Shown in pieces: positions 22,463 through 34,624 of a DNA stretch of 64,000 bases. The stretch is from Rheum nobile (taxonomy: Eukaryota > Streptophyta > Magnoliopsida > Caryophyllales > Polygonaceae), in NCBI GenBank assembly GCA_027886185.1, contig WOAB01000040.1, positions 11,594,001 to 11,658,000 of the forward strand, in the 5' to 3' direction. The position numbers and the translations under genes were made by a program. The first letter of the stretch is position 1. Each line of letters begins with the position of its first letter. Below the pieces are notes generated by a model. The model saw nothing but the letters and a program-made list of their open reading frames with translations. It ran no database searches and was not told the origin of the DNA.

Positions 22463-23876
22463 TGATAGGTGTTATTTCATACACCTTTTCTAGCATCTAT
22501 TAGCATGATTTGGAGGAGTTTTGGAGTTGTTTTAGTGCTAAGTCTGTGATCCAGATATTATGGAGAGAAGTGAAGAAATCCAAGGATTGGCAGCTTAGTT
22601 GGAGCTTAGAGATGGAGATGGAGCTGCTGGAACATCTATGGAGAAGGCTACCAACACTTGGTAGTATTTGGAGAGCAGCTGGAAAAAGAGAAGAAGATGA
22701 GAGTTGAAGTCTGGAGTTCACCGCCCCGCGTTAGCGGTGATGACTCCCAGTGATGATGAAGCCCCGCGTGAGAGGAGGCCACCGCCCAGCAGTGGAGAGC
22801 AGAAGCCCTGCGGTGGATCTTTACCGCCCCGCGGTGGACGTGTTTATTGCCTCGTGCCAGATTATATTTATTTCCTTTTATTTCTATTTCAGACTTTGTT
22901 ATTTTATTTGTTTCCTTTTGGATTGGTTTTGTGATCTTGGGCTTTAGGTTAACTCTATTTAACCTAATGTTCCACAGCCTCCAAGCCAGTCTGCGAACAC
23001 TTAGACACATCTTGTTATCGAACTACTTTTGATCGTTATTTCATATTATAGTTTTTCATCCCCTTTGATGGAGAACTAACTTTCCTTTGTTATGTTAGAC
23101 GATTGAAGCAGTACTTTGATGTGTTTGTGAGATTTCTATTCCTTGTTCTTATCCTTATAATTGTTGGATTGATTCTCTTGCTTACCTCGTCTACGATTTC
23201 TAGTTGTTCTTCTTAGCCTGATCACCTAGGTTGAATGCTTGTTATCAATTGCTAGGATTGCATATAGGGGTTCCGAGTGCATATCTAGTGGCAAACACGT
23301 TTGTGCGTATAGGGGTTCCGAGCGTACACTTGTGTGTGAGAATCAATTGCATGTTAAGTAGGAGAGTGAGTACTTGTACGTCTTTCTACTTGCATGTATC
23401 CTAAATCCTTGTGTGCATCGCTATTGCTGTGTTGGTACTAAAGTACGCTGACAACTGTGAGAATCAGTTGTACTTTATCATTGGCATAGTGATAAGTCTA
23501 TTGACAACTATGAGAATCAATAGTACTTACGATTAAGGTGGGAACGACTATAAGGATAAATAATTGAACTTGGATTGAATAGATTTCAGGGATCAAACTC
23601 TATCTTTGTACTGTGGATTTCGCTCTAACAGGACTGCTTTCCCTCATATTATTCTCTCGATTTTACTAAAGTTGCATGCTTATTTGCTTCGTTCTCTTGA
23701 CTACAAAACCCCCAGTTGCTTGTTACTTGTCATTCACGATTGCATATTACATCATACCTTCTCTGTGGGATTCGACCCTTACTTGTCTGCTATACTTTGT
23801 TTAGTAGGTTTGTTAGGATAATTTATTTTGATAAGGCTAATCAACGACATTTGCTTGTGCATCTTTAGCCCCGTCA
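22463..23876 (+). repeat. 3' LTR of Athila-2
   Basis: The LTR is 1414 bp, starting TGATAGGTGTTATTTCATAC and ending ...GCCCCGTCA at 23876, followed by the TSD tgcac. It is about 98 percent identical to 15408-16833. Confidence 0.9.
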
Positions 23877-26011
23877 TGCACCGACGGCGGCAATGCCAAA
23901 CGATACGTTAGAGACCCCACTCTGTCAAGGATCTCAAACGGTCCCACATAGCGAGGGTTAAGCTTCCCACGCTTACCGAACCTGAACACACCCTTGGATG
24001 GCAACACCCTGACAAACACCTTGTCACCAACCTCAAACTCGACATTCCTGCGCTTCCGATCTGCGTAAGACTTCTGTCGACTCTGAGCTGTCAGCATCCT
24101 CTGTCTGATCAAAGCAATGTCCGAGGCAGTCCTTTCGACTAACTCCGGTCCGAGCAGAACCTTGTCGGCATTCTCATCCCAACAAATTGGTGATCTGCAC
24201 TTCCGACCGTACAAAGCCTCGAATGGAGCCATCTTAATGGTAGAATGCCAACTATTGTTGTACGTGAATTCAATCAGACTTAAGTTATTTTCCCAACTGG
24301 TCGGACGATCTAGTACGCAAGCTCTCAGCATATCTTCCAGTGTCTGGATGATCCTCTCAGACTGTCCATCCGTCTGAGGATGAAACGCAGTACGAAACCT
24401 CAACTCAGTTCCCATGGCCTTGTGGAGTTCTTTCCAGAATCTCGACATGAATCGGCCGTCACGATCCGATACAATGGTTTTTGGCGTACCATGCAAACGG
24501 ACAATCTCATGTAGGAAAACTTCTGATAGCTTCTGGGTTCCCCATGTTGACTTGATGGCCACGAAATGAGCACTCTTCATGAGCCTGTCAATGATCACCC
24601 ATATGGCATCCTTCTGACTCTGAGTCTTCGGCAACCCCGTGACGAAGTCCATTGCAATATCCTTCCATTTCCATTCTGGCACTGGGAGAGGTAGCAATTC
24701 ACCACCTGGTCTACGGTGTTCTATCTTGACCGTTTGACAAGTAAAGCATTTCGCCACAAATTCTGCTACGTCCCACTTCATATTGGGCCACCAGAATTTC
24801 TTCCTGAGGTCTTTGTACATCTTGTTGGATTCGGGATGTACAGAATAAGCTGACGAATGGGCCTCCTTCATCACCAACTGGCGAAGGCCATCCACGTCAG
24901 GCACGCAAATCCGGTCCTGAAACCAGAGTGATCCATCATCCCGAACCACGAATCCGGGAGCTTTCTCGTCCATCACTTCACTGCTTATCTTTACTAAGAT
25001 CACGTCATCAATATGTTTCTCCTTGATCTGATCTAGTAGCGTAGCCTGAATCTCCAACGTATCCAGGCATCCTCGACGTTGATCGTACAAGACGTCAATC
25101 TCATACAATCCTTGGTTCAGTTTGGTCTGAGCAGTGAGTAGAGCTACTATGGTCTCGTGCGGTGTCTTCCGGCTCAATGCATTGGCTACCACGTTAGCCT
25201 TGCCCGGATGATACAATAACTCGATGTCGTAGTCTTTGAGTAGCTCCAACCAGCGACGTTGTCTCATATTCAACTCCTTCTGAGTGAACACATACTTGAG
25301 ACTCTTATGGTTGGTAAAGACCTAACACCTAACACCATAGAGGTAGTGCCTCCAAATATTCAGTGCGAAAACCACAGCCGCTAACTCCAGATCATGTGTC
25401 GGATAGTTTGCTTCATAGGTCTTCAACTGCCGAGATGCGTATGCAATAACCTTCCCCTTTTGCATCAATACGCATCCTAACCCATGCTTTGAAGCATCAC
25501 TATAGACCACATAACCATTAGTTCCTTCCGGTAGCGCCAAAACTGGTGTGAACGTCAGGCACTTCTTCAACTTCTGAAAACTGGCCTCGCACTTATCGTC
25601 CCATATAAATTTCTTATGGACCTTGCGGAGCAAACCGGTCATTGGTAGAGCGATCTTAGAAAATCCATCCACGAACCGTCTGTAATAACCTGCAAGTCCC
25701 AAGAAACTACGCACCTCCCTCACATTCTGAGGTCGCTTCCAGTTGGCTACCGCTTCGATCTTCTGAGGGTCGACCATAACCCCATCCTCATTGATCACAT
25801 GGCCTAAGAAAGCCACTTCCTTGATCCAAAAGTCACACTTAGACAACTTCGCATACAGCTGATTTTGTCTAAGGACATACAAGGTGATACGAAGATGCTC
25901 CTCGTGAGCCTCCTCGCTCGGGGAATAGATCAAAATATCGTCGATGAAGACCACCACAAACTGATCCAGGTATTAGTCGAAACATCTATGCATCAGATCC
26001 ATGAAGACTGT
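23877..26011 (-). pseudogene. Tekay pol: end of RT, RNase H and most of integrase
   Basis: In coding order from 26011, RT resumes at 'VFMDLMHRCF' and carries the intact catalytic box 'VVVFIDDILIYS'. The thumb follows ('VREVRSFLGLAGYYRRFVDG'), then RNase H ('VYSDASKHGLGCVLMQKG'). The integrase zinc region reads 'KCFTCQTVK', and the core has 'IAMDFVTGLP', 'IVSDRDGRFMSRFW' and 'DGQSERIIQTLEDM', so D, D and E are present. The frame is broken only by a TAA at 25973 and a TAG at 25322, each where Gln would be expected. It ends at the Athila-2 insertion (23876). Confidence 0.92.
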
Positions 26012-26686
26012 TGTTGGGCCTGGCATCCCAGGAGAAAGACGGATCAAGTAGATCAAACTCAAGCCCACTGTAGATCGGAAGAACAGAGGAAAAGCCCAGA
26101 GGAGCCGACGAGACTTCTCTGGTCGAGTATCATCCGACAGGATCGCAAGGATCTCGCCACGCATTTAATGCCCAGATCACGCAACGGCCATAACATTAAA
26201 ACCAACGTAATCACAGAGATTCAATGGCGCAATCTTCGCCATTACTCACAACATTGAAGATGAAATATTCGGCAAGAAATGCAAAACGGTAACAAGGGTG
26301 AAAGACTTACCATATCGGGACGACAAAGAGGATAAGAAACAACATGCACAATGACGCAAGGGGGACGAGCATTCTTACTCAGAAAACACACCAGAATAGC
26401 ACTCTCGCTCTCAATCTAGCTCTCTAACGGCTTCCTACGCCTGACCCCCGCCGGTCGCCACTCACAAGTCACTGGTCGAGTCCCACTCGATCTCTGGTTT
26501 TATCACGATAAGTTGTATCACGATTCAGTCTGATTAAACACGACATCTAATAAAACCATCACGCTATTACATATTTATTCTTTGTTTATCTATTGCTTGC
26601 TTGGTTTGGATTATTTTTTATCATTCGATCGACTAGTTACCCCGTCTAAGGCGATTTAGGTCGTCCGATCTTTTCGCCCTAAAACA
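26012..26686 (+). repeat. 5' LTR of Tat-B
   Basis: The LTR is 675 bp, starting TGTTGGGCCTGGCATCCCAG and ending ...CGCCCTAAAACA. It is nearly identical to the 3' LTR. Confidence 0.93.
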
Positions 26687-26706
26687 ATTTGGCGCCCACC
26701 GTGGGG
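26687..26706 (+). other. Primer-binding site of Tat-B
   Basis: ATTTGGCGCCCACCGTGGGG directly follows the 5' LTR. This TGGCGCC type of site is common in plant Ty3/gypsy elements. Confidence 0.8.
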
Positions 26707-26741
26707 CAACTTGCCGATCATCCTTCCGAAACTTTCCAACC

Positions 26742-27390
26742 ATGACTATCGATCCTTCTACTGACAATCAAGAACCACGACTCGAAGACGAAACCCAAAC
26801 TACAGAAAACCCAACCGAAAATCCTACTCCAGTCCAGTTCCAAGAACTCTCTCAAAAAATGGCCGCCCTTCAAAAGGAACTAGCCCAACAACGTCAAAAA
26901 ACTGAAGCCCTAGCCGTTTTGTCAACCCAATCTGAAGCCGAGATCGCGCAACTAACTCATGAAAATGAGTCTCTTAAGTCACAGGTACAATCAGGGGCTT
27001 CAGGATCTAGGAACGCGCCCATCCACGGCGGTGTCCGAACACGCCTCGACATGGACAACATCGAGCTAACGCCCCCGAGCGTACGACGTCCTGGACACAC
27101 TGAGGGTACATCTCGAACTCCTTTCGCTAGTCCATTTTCGACTAACCATGTCACCTTTTCCACACCGATCGGGTCTGTTGGGCACCGAATCGACGAACCA
27201 CAGGTTGCCGATCCGCCAGATATCATGGCTCTTTTCCAGCAGACGCTCGACCGACATATGAAGACGATCAACGATCGCTTCAACAGGCTCCCAGGAGTCC
27301 CACAACCGATCGAGAGAGAAGCGTCCAGCGGATTCGAATAATCCCCGTTCGTCGAAGAAATCGCAAGGGTCGAGATGGCCCCGAAAGAGC
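26742..27390 (+). pseudogene. Tat-B gag, capsid core deleted
   Basis: The frame opens at 26742 ('MTIDPSTDNQEPRLED') with a coiled-coil-like block ('FQELSQKMAALQKELAQQRQ') and reaches 'DIMALFQQTLDRHMKTINDR'. A TAA at 27339 is followed in the same frame by 'SPFVEEIARVEM', the usual beginning of the Tat capsid region. Then the sequence passes at about 27365-27400, in a different frame, to 'KSDRPDIKKDMSRWCEFHGD', which normally follows the capsid. The roughly 200-250 residue capsid core is absent, so this copy could not form its own particles. Confidence 0.75.
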
Positions 27391-30300
27391 GACCGACCGG
27401 ATATCAAGAAGGACATGAGTCGATGGTGCGAATTCCACGGCGACCACGGTCATTCGACCGACGAGTGCATCGCCCTACGAAAGGAGGTCGCTAGGCTGCT
27501 CTCACAAGGGTTCCTACGCGACGTAATCTCGGAGCGGGCAAAGGCTACCATGGAACGCCGAGATCAGGTAAAACAAAACAAACCCCCATCTCCTGTCCAT
27601 ACAAAAATTGTCAATACCATTTCAGGAGGATCAGACATATGTGGGAACACGTGCTTCGCGGCCAAGCGACACGCCAGAGAAAGCAAGGGCGACAAGCCCG
27701 AAGCATCGGAATTCAAGCCGAGGAGAACTTTCGACCTTCCGACGGTCACTTTCGACGAGTCCGACTCCGACGGGTCGGACGGTCACCACGACGGTCTGGT
27801 AATCTCTTTGTCCGTTGGAAATTGCTTAATACGGAGAATACTAATCGATACAGGGATCTCGACAAATCTCTTGACCCTTGATGCTCTTAAAGAAATGGGT
27901 TTGACTGAGAACGACCTAATCAAGAAGTCGACCCCACTGGTCGGGTTCAGCGGCGAGGTTAAGCATACGACTGGTGAAATCATTCTAACCACATACGCTG
28001 GAGGAGTCAACCAACAGGTGAAATTCTTAGTCTTAGACTGTCCGTCTCCCTATAACTGTATTCTTGGCAGGCCGTGGATACACGCTATGAAGGCAGTACC
28101 TTCAACATATCATCAAGTTATCAAATTCCCCACTGAATGGGGAGTCCAAGAAATCAAAGGAGATCAAAAGACCGCAAAGGAATGCTACGTCGCTTCCATG
28201 AAGAACGCGGTCGAACGCAAGACCGTGTAGCAACCACAGAGCGGCGAAGAACCTAGTCGGTACGTCGAACCAGAAATGGAAAAACTCGACGAGATCGCAC
28301 TAGACCCTTCAAAGCCAAACCAAACGGTAAGGGTCGGGTCGGACTTGGACGACTCGACCAGACAACAACTCCTTGACTTTCTCAGGGCCAATGCCGACTG
28401 TTTCGCATGGTCGCATGAGGATATGGTCGGAATATCTCCAAATGTTATTACTCATAAATTAAATGTGGATCCATCTCATCCCCCTGCCAAGCAAAAACGC
28501 AAGAAGTTCGCTCCCGAGCGGAACAAGATAGTAGACGACGAAGTCAGAAGCTTATTGGAAACAGGAAAAATCAGAGAGGTCCACTATCCTGAATGGCTAG
28601 CCAACGTGGTCGTAGTCTAGAAGAGGAATGGAAAATGGAGAGTCTGCATCGACTTCACAGACCTCAACAAGGCTTGTCCCAAGGACTCGTTTCCTCTACC
28701 CCATATCGACGCCATGGTCGACGCCACAGCGGGGCACGAAATGCTCACCGTCATGGACGCTTTCAGCGGCTATAATCAGATCCTCATGGATCCCGACGAC
28801 CAAGAAAAAACAGCATTCATCACCAGCCAAGGTATCTATTGTTACAAAGTAATGCCCTTTGGTCTGAAAAATGCAGGGGCCACATATCAACGACTAGTCA
28901 ACAAAATGTTCAAAGACCAAATCGGAGACACGATGGAAGTCTACATCGACGACATGTTGGTCAAATCCAAAAAGAAAGAAGATCACATAGACCACCTGCG
29001 CGACAGCTTCGAGGTGCTCAAAAGGTACAACATGAAACTAAACCCTACTAAATGCTCCTTTGGAGTATCGTCAGGGAAGTTCTTAGGATACATGGTGACA
29101 CAAAGAGGAGTAGAGGCCAGCCTAGAACAGATCAAGGCTCTCATCAACCTTCGATCCCCCCAATGTGTCAAAGACGTACAGAAGCTCATAGGTCGGATAG
29201 CAGCTCTGAACAGATTCATCTCCAAATCATCCGACAAATGCAAACCCTTCCACGACTTGCTCAAGAAGAACAAGTCCTTTGAATGGACGGAAGAACACGA
29301 AGCAGCATTCCAGAACCTCAAAGAGTACCTGGCCAGTCCCATGTTACTGACCAAACCTAAAGGCGACGAGCCCTTATTTCTTTATCTTGCAGTGTCAGAG
29401 TCGGCCGTAAGTGTTGTACTGGTCAGAGAGGAGGATGGCAAACAGTCGCCAATATACTACGTCAGTCGGATGCTATTATCAGCCGAAACGAGGTATTCGT
29501 CACTTGAAAAGCTCGTACTATCATTGGTAATGGCTTCAAATAAACTCAAACCATATTTTGAATCACATATTATTACTGTTCGCACTAATCATCCCATGAG
29601 AGCTATCATGAGGAAACCCGAGTTCACAGGATGAATGACCAAATGGGCCATACACCTCAGTGGTTACGACATCGAGTACGAGCCTAGGACGGCGATCAAG
29701 TCGCAAGCCTTAGCCGACTTTGTGGCCAATTTCAGTCCGACCCTAGAGCAAGAAGTCGCTAAAGAAGCGACACAACTACTCGCGATAGACGAGACAGGTA
29801 CATGGGAGCTCCACACAGATGGGGCGTCGAACGCCAGAGGATCGGGGCTTGGGGTCGTGCTGAAATCACCACAAGGGGACAAGATAGCTCAAGCCGTCAG
29901 ATGTGAGTGGGATGCAACTAACAACGAAGCTGAATACGAAGCACTCATATTCGGACTCATCCTGGCTCGCGATCTAGGGGTCTGAGAGATCGAAGTCGTC
30001 TGCGACTCCCTGCTGGTCGTAAACCAGATACAAGGGTCATACAACGCCAAGGATACCAGAATGGTAGCCTACATGGATGTAGCCAGGAAACTAATCGGAC
30101 AATTCCAGACATTCAACATCCGACAGGTACCCAGGGACCTTAACTCCCAAGCTGACACACTCGCCAATTTAGGATCCGTCCTAGACCCGAAAGAATTTCC
30201 ACATATACCATTGGCCCACATCATGACGCCAGCCGTCCCAAGGACACCCGTCGAGTTAACAACATCACTTGAAGAACTCGTCGCCATGGAAATAGGCGAC

Positions 30301-31572
30301 CGACCCAAAGAGGACATCATCGACGCCGATGATGACTGGATGCTACCTTACATCAGGTGGTTAAAAGACGGCATTCTACCCGATGACAAGACAGAAGCAA
30401 AAAGGCTCAAGGTACAAGCACTCTCTTACGATATCATTGATAACATCTTGTACAAAATATCTGTTACACGGCTACTCCTACGATGCCTTAAGACTCCAGA
30501 AGTCAGACGTATCTTGTAATCGTTACACGAAGGAGAGTGTGGCAACCACACTGGCGGGCGAAGCCTCTCAGGAAAGGCCCTACGAAACGGGTACTATTGG
30601 CCAACAATGAACAAAGACGCCATGGAATACACCAAGAAGTGTGATGCCTGTCAGTGACACGCACCCGTCCATCATCAGCCTTCAGAGCTCCTCCATCCGA
30701 CCCTGGCTCCATGGCCCTTTATGAGATGGGGAATGGACATTGTCGGAAAGCTTCCTCCCGCGTCGGGTCAAAGAGTCTTTTTCCTTGCCATGACGGACTA
30801 CTTCTCCAAATGGATCGAAGCCGAGGCTTACAGAGAGGTAAAGGATCAACACGTCATTTCATTCATAAAACGCAATATCTTGTGCAGATTTGGCGTCCCA
30901 TCAGAAATCGTGTGCGACAACGGTTCCCAGTTCATCAGTCATAAGACTAGAGCCTTATGCGACCAATGGAACATCAAGTTGGTCACATCCACACCTCGGT
31001 ATCCACAATCCAACGGACAAGCCAAATCCAGCAACAAGATCATTATCAACAACCTCAAGAAACGCCTCACCGGGGCTAAAGGCAAATGGGCAGACGAACT
31101 CCCACTTATTCTCTGGTCCGACAGGACTACTCCAAAGAATGCGACCGGGCAATCGCCTTTCTCTCTCGTCTACGGGAGTGAGGCGGTCATCCCGGGTAAG
31201 TTACTGGTTCCGACTGCTCGCTGCAACCTTCAGACAATTGAACAAAACGACGTCGAACTAGCACACAATCTGGACACAGCGGACGAGATCAGAGAGAAAG
31301 CCTGAATCAGGATGGTCAGGTTCCAACAACAAGGCGCAAGGAGCTACAACAAGAACGTTCGAATTAAGGCATTCAAGGTCGGAGACTTGGTCTTAAGGAA
31401 AACTTTCCAGAACACCAAGAATCCATCCGACGGAAAGCTAGCACCACAATGGGAAGGACCTTACTTGATCACCGAAGTGGTCGGACAAGGATCATATCAG
31501 TTAGAAGACAAAGATGGACAACCGATCCCAAGAAGTTGGAACGCAGCACATCTAAAGCTCTACCATTTCTGA
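27391..31572 (+). pseudogene. Tat-B protease-RT-RNase H-RNase H-integrase polyprotein
   Basis: One frame runs throughout. The order is a Cys/His segment ('CEFHGDHGHSTDEC'), protease ('RILIDTGISTNLL'), RT ('CIDFTDLNKACPKDSFPLPH', box 'VYIDDMLVKSK'), a first RNase H, a second archaeal-type RNase H ('ELHTDGASNARGSG', 'TNNEAEYEALIFGL'), the integrase zinc region ('KKCDACQ') and the core ('WGMDIVGKLP', 'VCDNGSQF'). The usual catalytic Glu near 'NGQAKSSNKI' reads Lys or Ser, so it is probably lost. Seven stops break the frame, at 28228, 28618, 29632, 29983, 30517, 30655 and 31303. Four of them are TGA at conserved Arg positions. No frameshift was needed. Confidence 0.92.
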
Positions 31573-31612
31573 ACCGACGAGGTAAAACATCACATAAATT
31601 CTATACATCGCT

Positions 31613-31715
31613 TCATATCGCATGCTATCGCATATACATTGCTACATATCGCATGCTATCGCATATACATTGCCATCTATCGCATACATATCGCATGCTA
31701 TCGCATGTACATCGC
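31613..31715. repeat. Tandem repeat in the Tat-B 3' region
   Basis: About three units of roughly 32 bp are built on CATATCGCATGCTATCGCAT. They lie just after the pol stop codon. Tat-lineage elements often carry tandem repeats at this place. Confidence 0.8.
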
Positions 31716-32208
31716 TATTTTCTTTTACATATCATCGTCTGACACTAAGCGAGGACTTCCTCCTTACAAAAACACAAATGCAGAACATCATTTACATTGG
31801 ACCTAGTCGTCCGCAAATGGATCCTGTCATCCGTATATAGCGCTTACATTACACGATTGATCGGAACACGGGGAGATGACAACACAGGCACGTCGGCACA
31901 CCGCCTGCCTTACACAAAACACAAGGTACAACACCTTGTTACATTTACGCAATAAACAAATTGCTTACCTCCCCGGCATAATGTCATGACTAACACATAC
32001 ACAAACACATCGCAGGCCTGCTCTACATACATACATACGGTGAAACCCCACTCGACGGAGAACACGGGTGAAACCGACGCACACAAAATACAAAACATCG
32101 TCGATAACTTCTTTGAAAGTCTGACGAACATGTATGAAACAGACTAGCATATGACTCTATATGTAAACACACAATTGCATCGAAATAAAAGCATTTTTAT
32201 ACAAATAC

Positions 32209-32320
32209 GCGACCCGCGATGGTGGATGGGTCGCCAAACCACATTGTCTGCCTACACATCTGTAGGACTTCATCAAACATAAATATTCTGCGACCCGCGA
32301 TGGTGGACGGGTCGCCAAAA
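32209..32320. repeat. Two copies of a hairpin repeat between pol and the antisense gene
   Basis: Copies at 32209-32238 and 32290-32320 are nearly identical. Each has arms GCGACCC and GGGTCGC around a 12-13-base loop. They lie between the converging ends of pol (plus) and the antisense gene (minus). Confidence 0.75.
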
Positions 32321-32401
32321 CACACAGTATCCAAAAACACCAAATGTCTAAACCCACACACAAATGGGACAAACAACGTCAAAATACGCAAAGAAAATGA
32401 A

Positions 32402-34315
32402 TCAGGCATCAGGGACGACGGCATTACCTTCGGCAGGGACTGGCTCCAATGGGGCTACCTCATCGGTCGGCTTAACATCGCCAGAGTGGGCTTCGTCCTC
32501 GTCGACGCCCTCATCCGCGACTTCTTCGCCGACACCGGCTAAGCAGAACAAATCCTGACCAGGATCGCCTTTTGGGAACATGGAGTCTAGAGTCTCCTTC
32601 TCCGCATTCAGGTCCCATAGCCCGTGCTTGCCTTCGTTGAACTCTTCGATCATTTCGATGCGCGACTTCACAGCATAAAAGGCCCCAACGTCGCCAGCAA
32701 TCTCGCCATCGACGATCCGAGCCCGTTTCACCTCCTCCTCAACGCTTGCCCGACACTCTTCAAACTCCCTCTGACATGCGACCAACTCCCCTTGACAGCT
32801 CTTCAACTCCCTGGTGAGGCGACGCTCGATTTCACGGCAGCGACTCTCCGCTCCCTTTAATTTAGTCTTCAAGGACACGAGGTCGGACTCTGACCTAGCA
32901 GCCCACTCCTCGGCCTTGGCGACCATCGCCTTGACGCCAGAGTATGCCCCCAAAAGATACTGAAAAGACTGCAATCTCACACGACGACACAACAGACGAT
33001 CAGAAAACGTGGTCGAACGAAAGAAAAAGACACAAACAAAAAGACGATTCACCTTCCACGCGGAGCACCCCGCTTCACCAATGCTGTCGAGGGGAGAGAC
33101 GTCGTCGACCTCCGACTTCAAAGTCGGGTCTTGAGCATGAAAAAGGTCAGCAATCGACCGCCCAACAGCACCGATCTTGCCAATCCCCTCAGCAGTCACG
33201 GCCTTCTTCTTCTTGAAGACCTCCTTCGCCTTGACATCTTCGGAGCAAGCACTTGCTTTCCTCTTCGAGCTGGCCTTGGCTGGCGCTGTCAGGTCCACCA
33301 GAAGTGGCTTGCTCGATGCAACCTTGGCCGCCGCCTTCCTCTGCTCGATCAAGCTTTTTCTAGAAGCGACTCTGAGACGAGCACTCGCTCGACCACCGGG
33401 AGAACCTGACATGACAAACAGAACCCTAAAACACACGACAAAACAAAAGACAGTCACAAGAGGCTCCCAGAGTCGGATGTCTACCTTTCATACGAGATGA
33501 CGATACGTTCGACATATCCTCTTGAGAAACAGGGGTCGTCGACAAGAGATTGACGTTTACAAACTTCCTCTCAGCCACTGGAACCCCAAGGACGATCTTG
33601 GACAAGCCCTCTGATCGGCTGTTAACTTCCAAATCTTCCGGTTCAGGGACTACAAAAAAGGAAAGTTAAAAACAGAGTGTTAAAACACATAAACGCGTGG
33701 GAGAGAAGACAAATACATACTGTCGATCCGCCACTCCGTCAACAGAAACGGATATTCTCCTTCCTTCTCCAGAGAAGAACGTTTGACAAAAAAGAATTTC
33801 GACCCCCATCCACGGTCGTTCACATCAGGAGTCTGCACCAAGGGCTTCCGACCACGTCGGATACGCAGTTGCACACGGGAAGAACTCTTCGACCCGATAA
33901 AGTAATTATACCACAAAGCATCAAAATCAAAACCAGCTCCAGTTTGGACGTTCACGAGGTCTAAAACCCTAAGGACTCTCCACGCCTGAGGTATTACTTG
34001 ACACGGCGCTAACGCGAAAGTGGCTAGAAAATCTCTGACAAGAGAAGAAAAAGGAAATTTATGCCCTATTCTAAACGGGTACATATAGAAGCAAATCCAC
34101 CCTTCGTAACACGCGTCGGCCCTCTCGTCTGGATGAGGCAGCCTAGCGATTGTCTCCGGAGGAAAGCCCCCGACTTGGAGGACTTGATCCAGTTCCGCCT
34201 CTGACAAAGTGCTAACCAGCGCATCCGACTCCGTCAAGATAAAATGGGGAGGAACTTCACCTTCTCTAGCATCAGAAAGAGTCTTCGACGACTCAGAAGC
34301 CTCAAGAGAAACCAT
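32402..34315 (-). CDS. Tat antisense ORF, four exons, 559 residues, apparently intact
   Basis: The gene reads against the element. The proposed exons are 34315-33721, 33649-33485, 33405-33053 and 32968-32402. The introns (71, 79 and 84 nt) all have GT-AG ends, with donors GTATGT, GTAGAC and GTGAAT. The exon lengths sum to 1680 nt, exactly 560 codons with one terminal stop. Exon 1 ('EGWICFYMYPFRIGHKFPFS', 'LATFALAPCQVIPQAWRVL') matches the plant 'putative gypsy type transposon' domain family. The later exons are basic and then a long coiled coil ('ESDLVSLKTKLKGAESRCRE') with an acidic tail. Tat elements are known to carry such antisense ORFs of unknown function. The splice sites are predicted by eye. 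Confidence 0.75.
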
Positions 34316-34624
34316 CTCAAGAATAGAGAGGGAGGGGAATTGGAGAGCTATGGCTAGGAAAAATCAGAAAGCTATGACGACAGAGACCAAGAAACTTACC
34401 AGAAGAAACTTGTAAAGGAAGAAGATGAAGACTAATCGTTTCCCCTGCTCAGAATTTATGGAAAGATATCATGACCTACAGAGACGTCGCGTCATGCCCT
34501 AATCGCAAGCCACATCGACCTGTGCAACCGCGCCAGAAAGGACGGTGGAGATCGTGTCCAGAGAAGTTGCCACGGATTTCGGTCTACTTGCCTAAACCGT
34601 AAGCCCATAACAACTTGGGGCTAT
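34316..34624 (+). other. Tat-B 3' noncoding region and polypurine tract
   Basis: This stretch separates the start of the antisense gene from the 3' LTR. AACTTGGGGCTAT, directly before the LTR, is the likely polypurine tract. The rest would hold the antisense promoter, but I see no clear TATA box. Confidence 0.5.

Larger units (their letters stand above)
15408..23876 (+). mobile_element. Athila-2: non-autonomous Athila-type retrotransposon
   Basis: This is an 8469-bp element with LTRs 15408-16833 and 22463-23876, an intact-looking primer site, gag-protease, a third ORF and polypurine tracts. It is flanked by the TSD tgcac (15403-15407 and 23877-23881). No reverse transcriptase, RNase H or integrase is present. 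After the protease only about 850 bp of noncoding DNA separates it from the third ORF. The LTRs differ by about 23 substitutions and small indels when compared by eye, about 1.6 percent. It would need enzymes supplied by another element to move. Confidence 0.9.

Noticed and set aside
15694..23821. Open frames of 60-76 codons repeated near 15.7-16.8 kb and 22.7-23.8 kb as a duplicated gene family
   Set aside because: They lie in the two LTRs of Athila-2 and are repeated only for that reason. They have no protein features.
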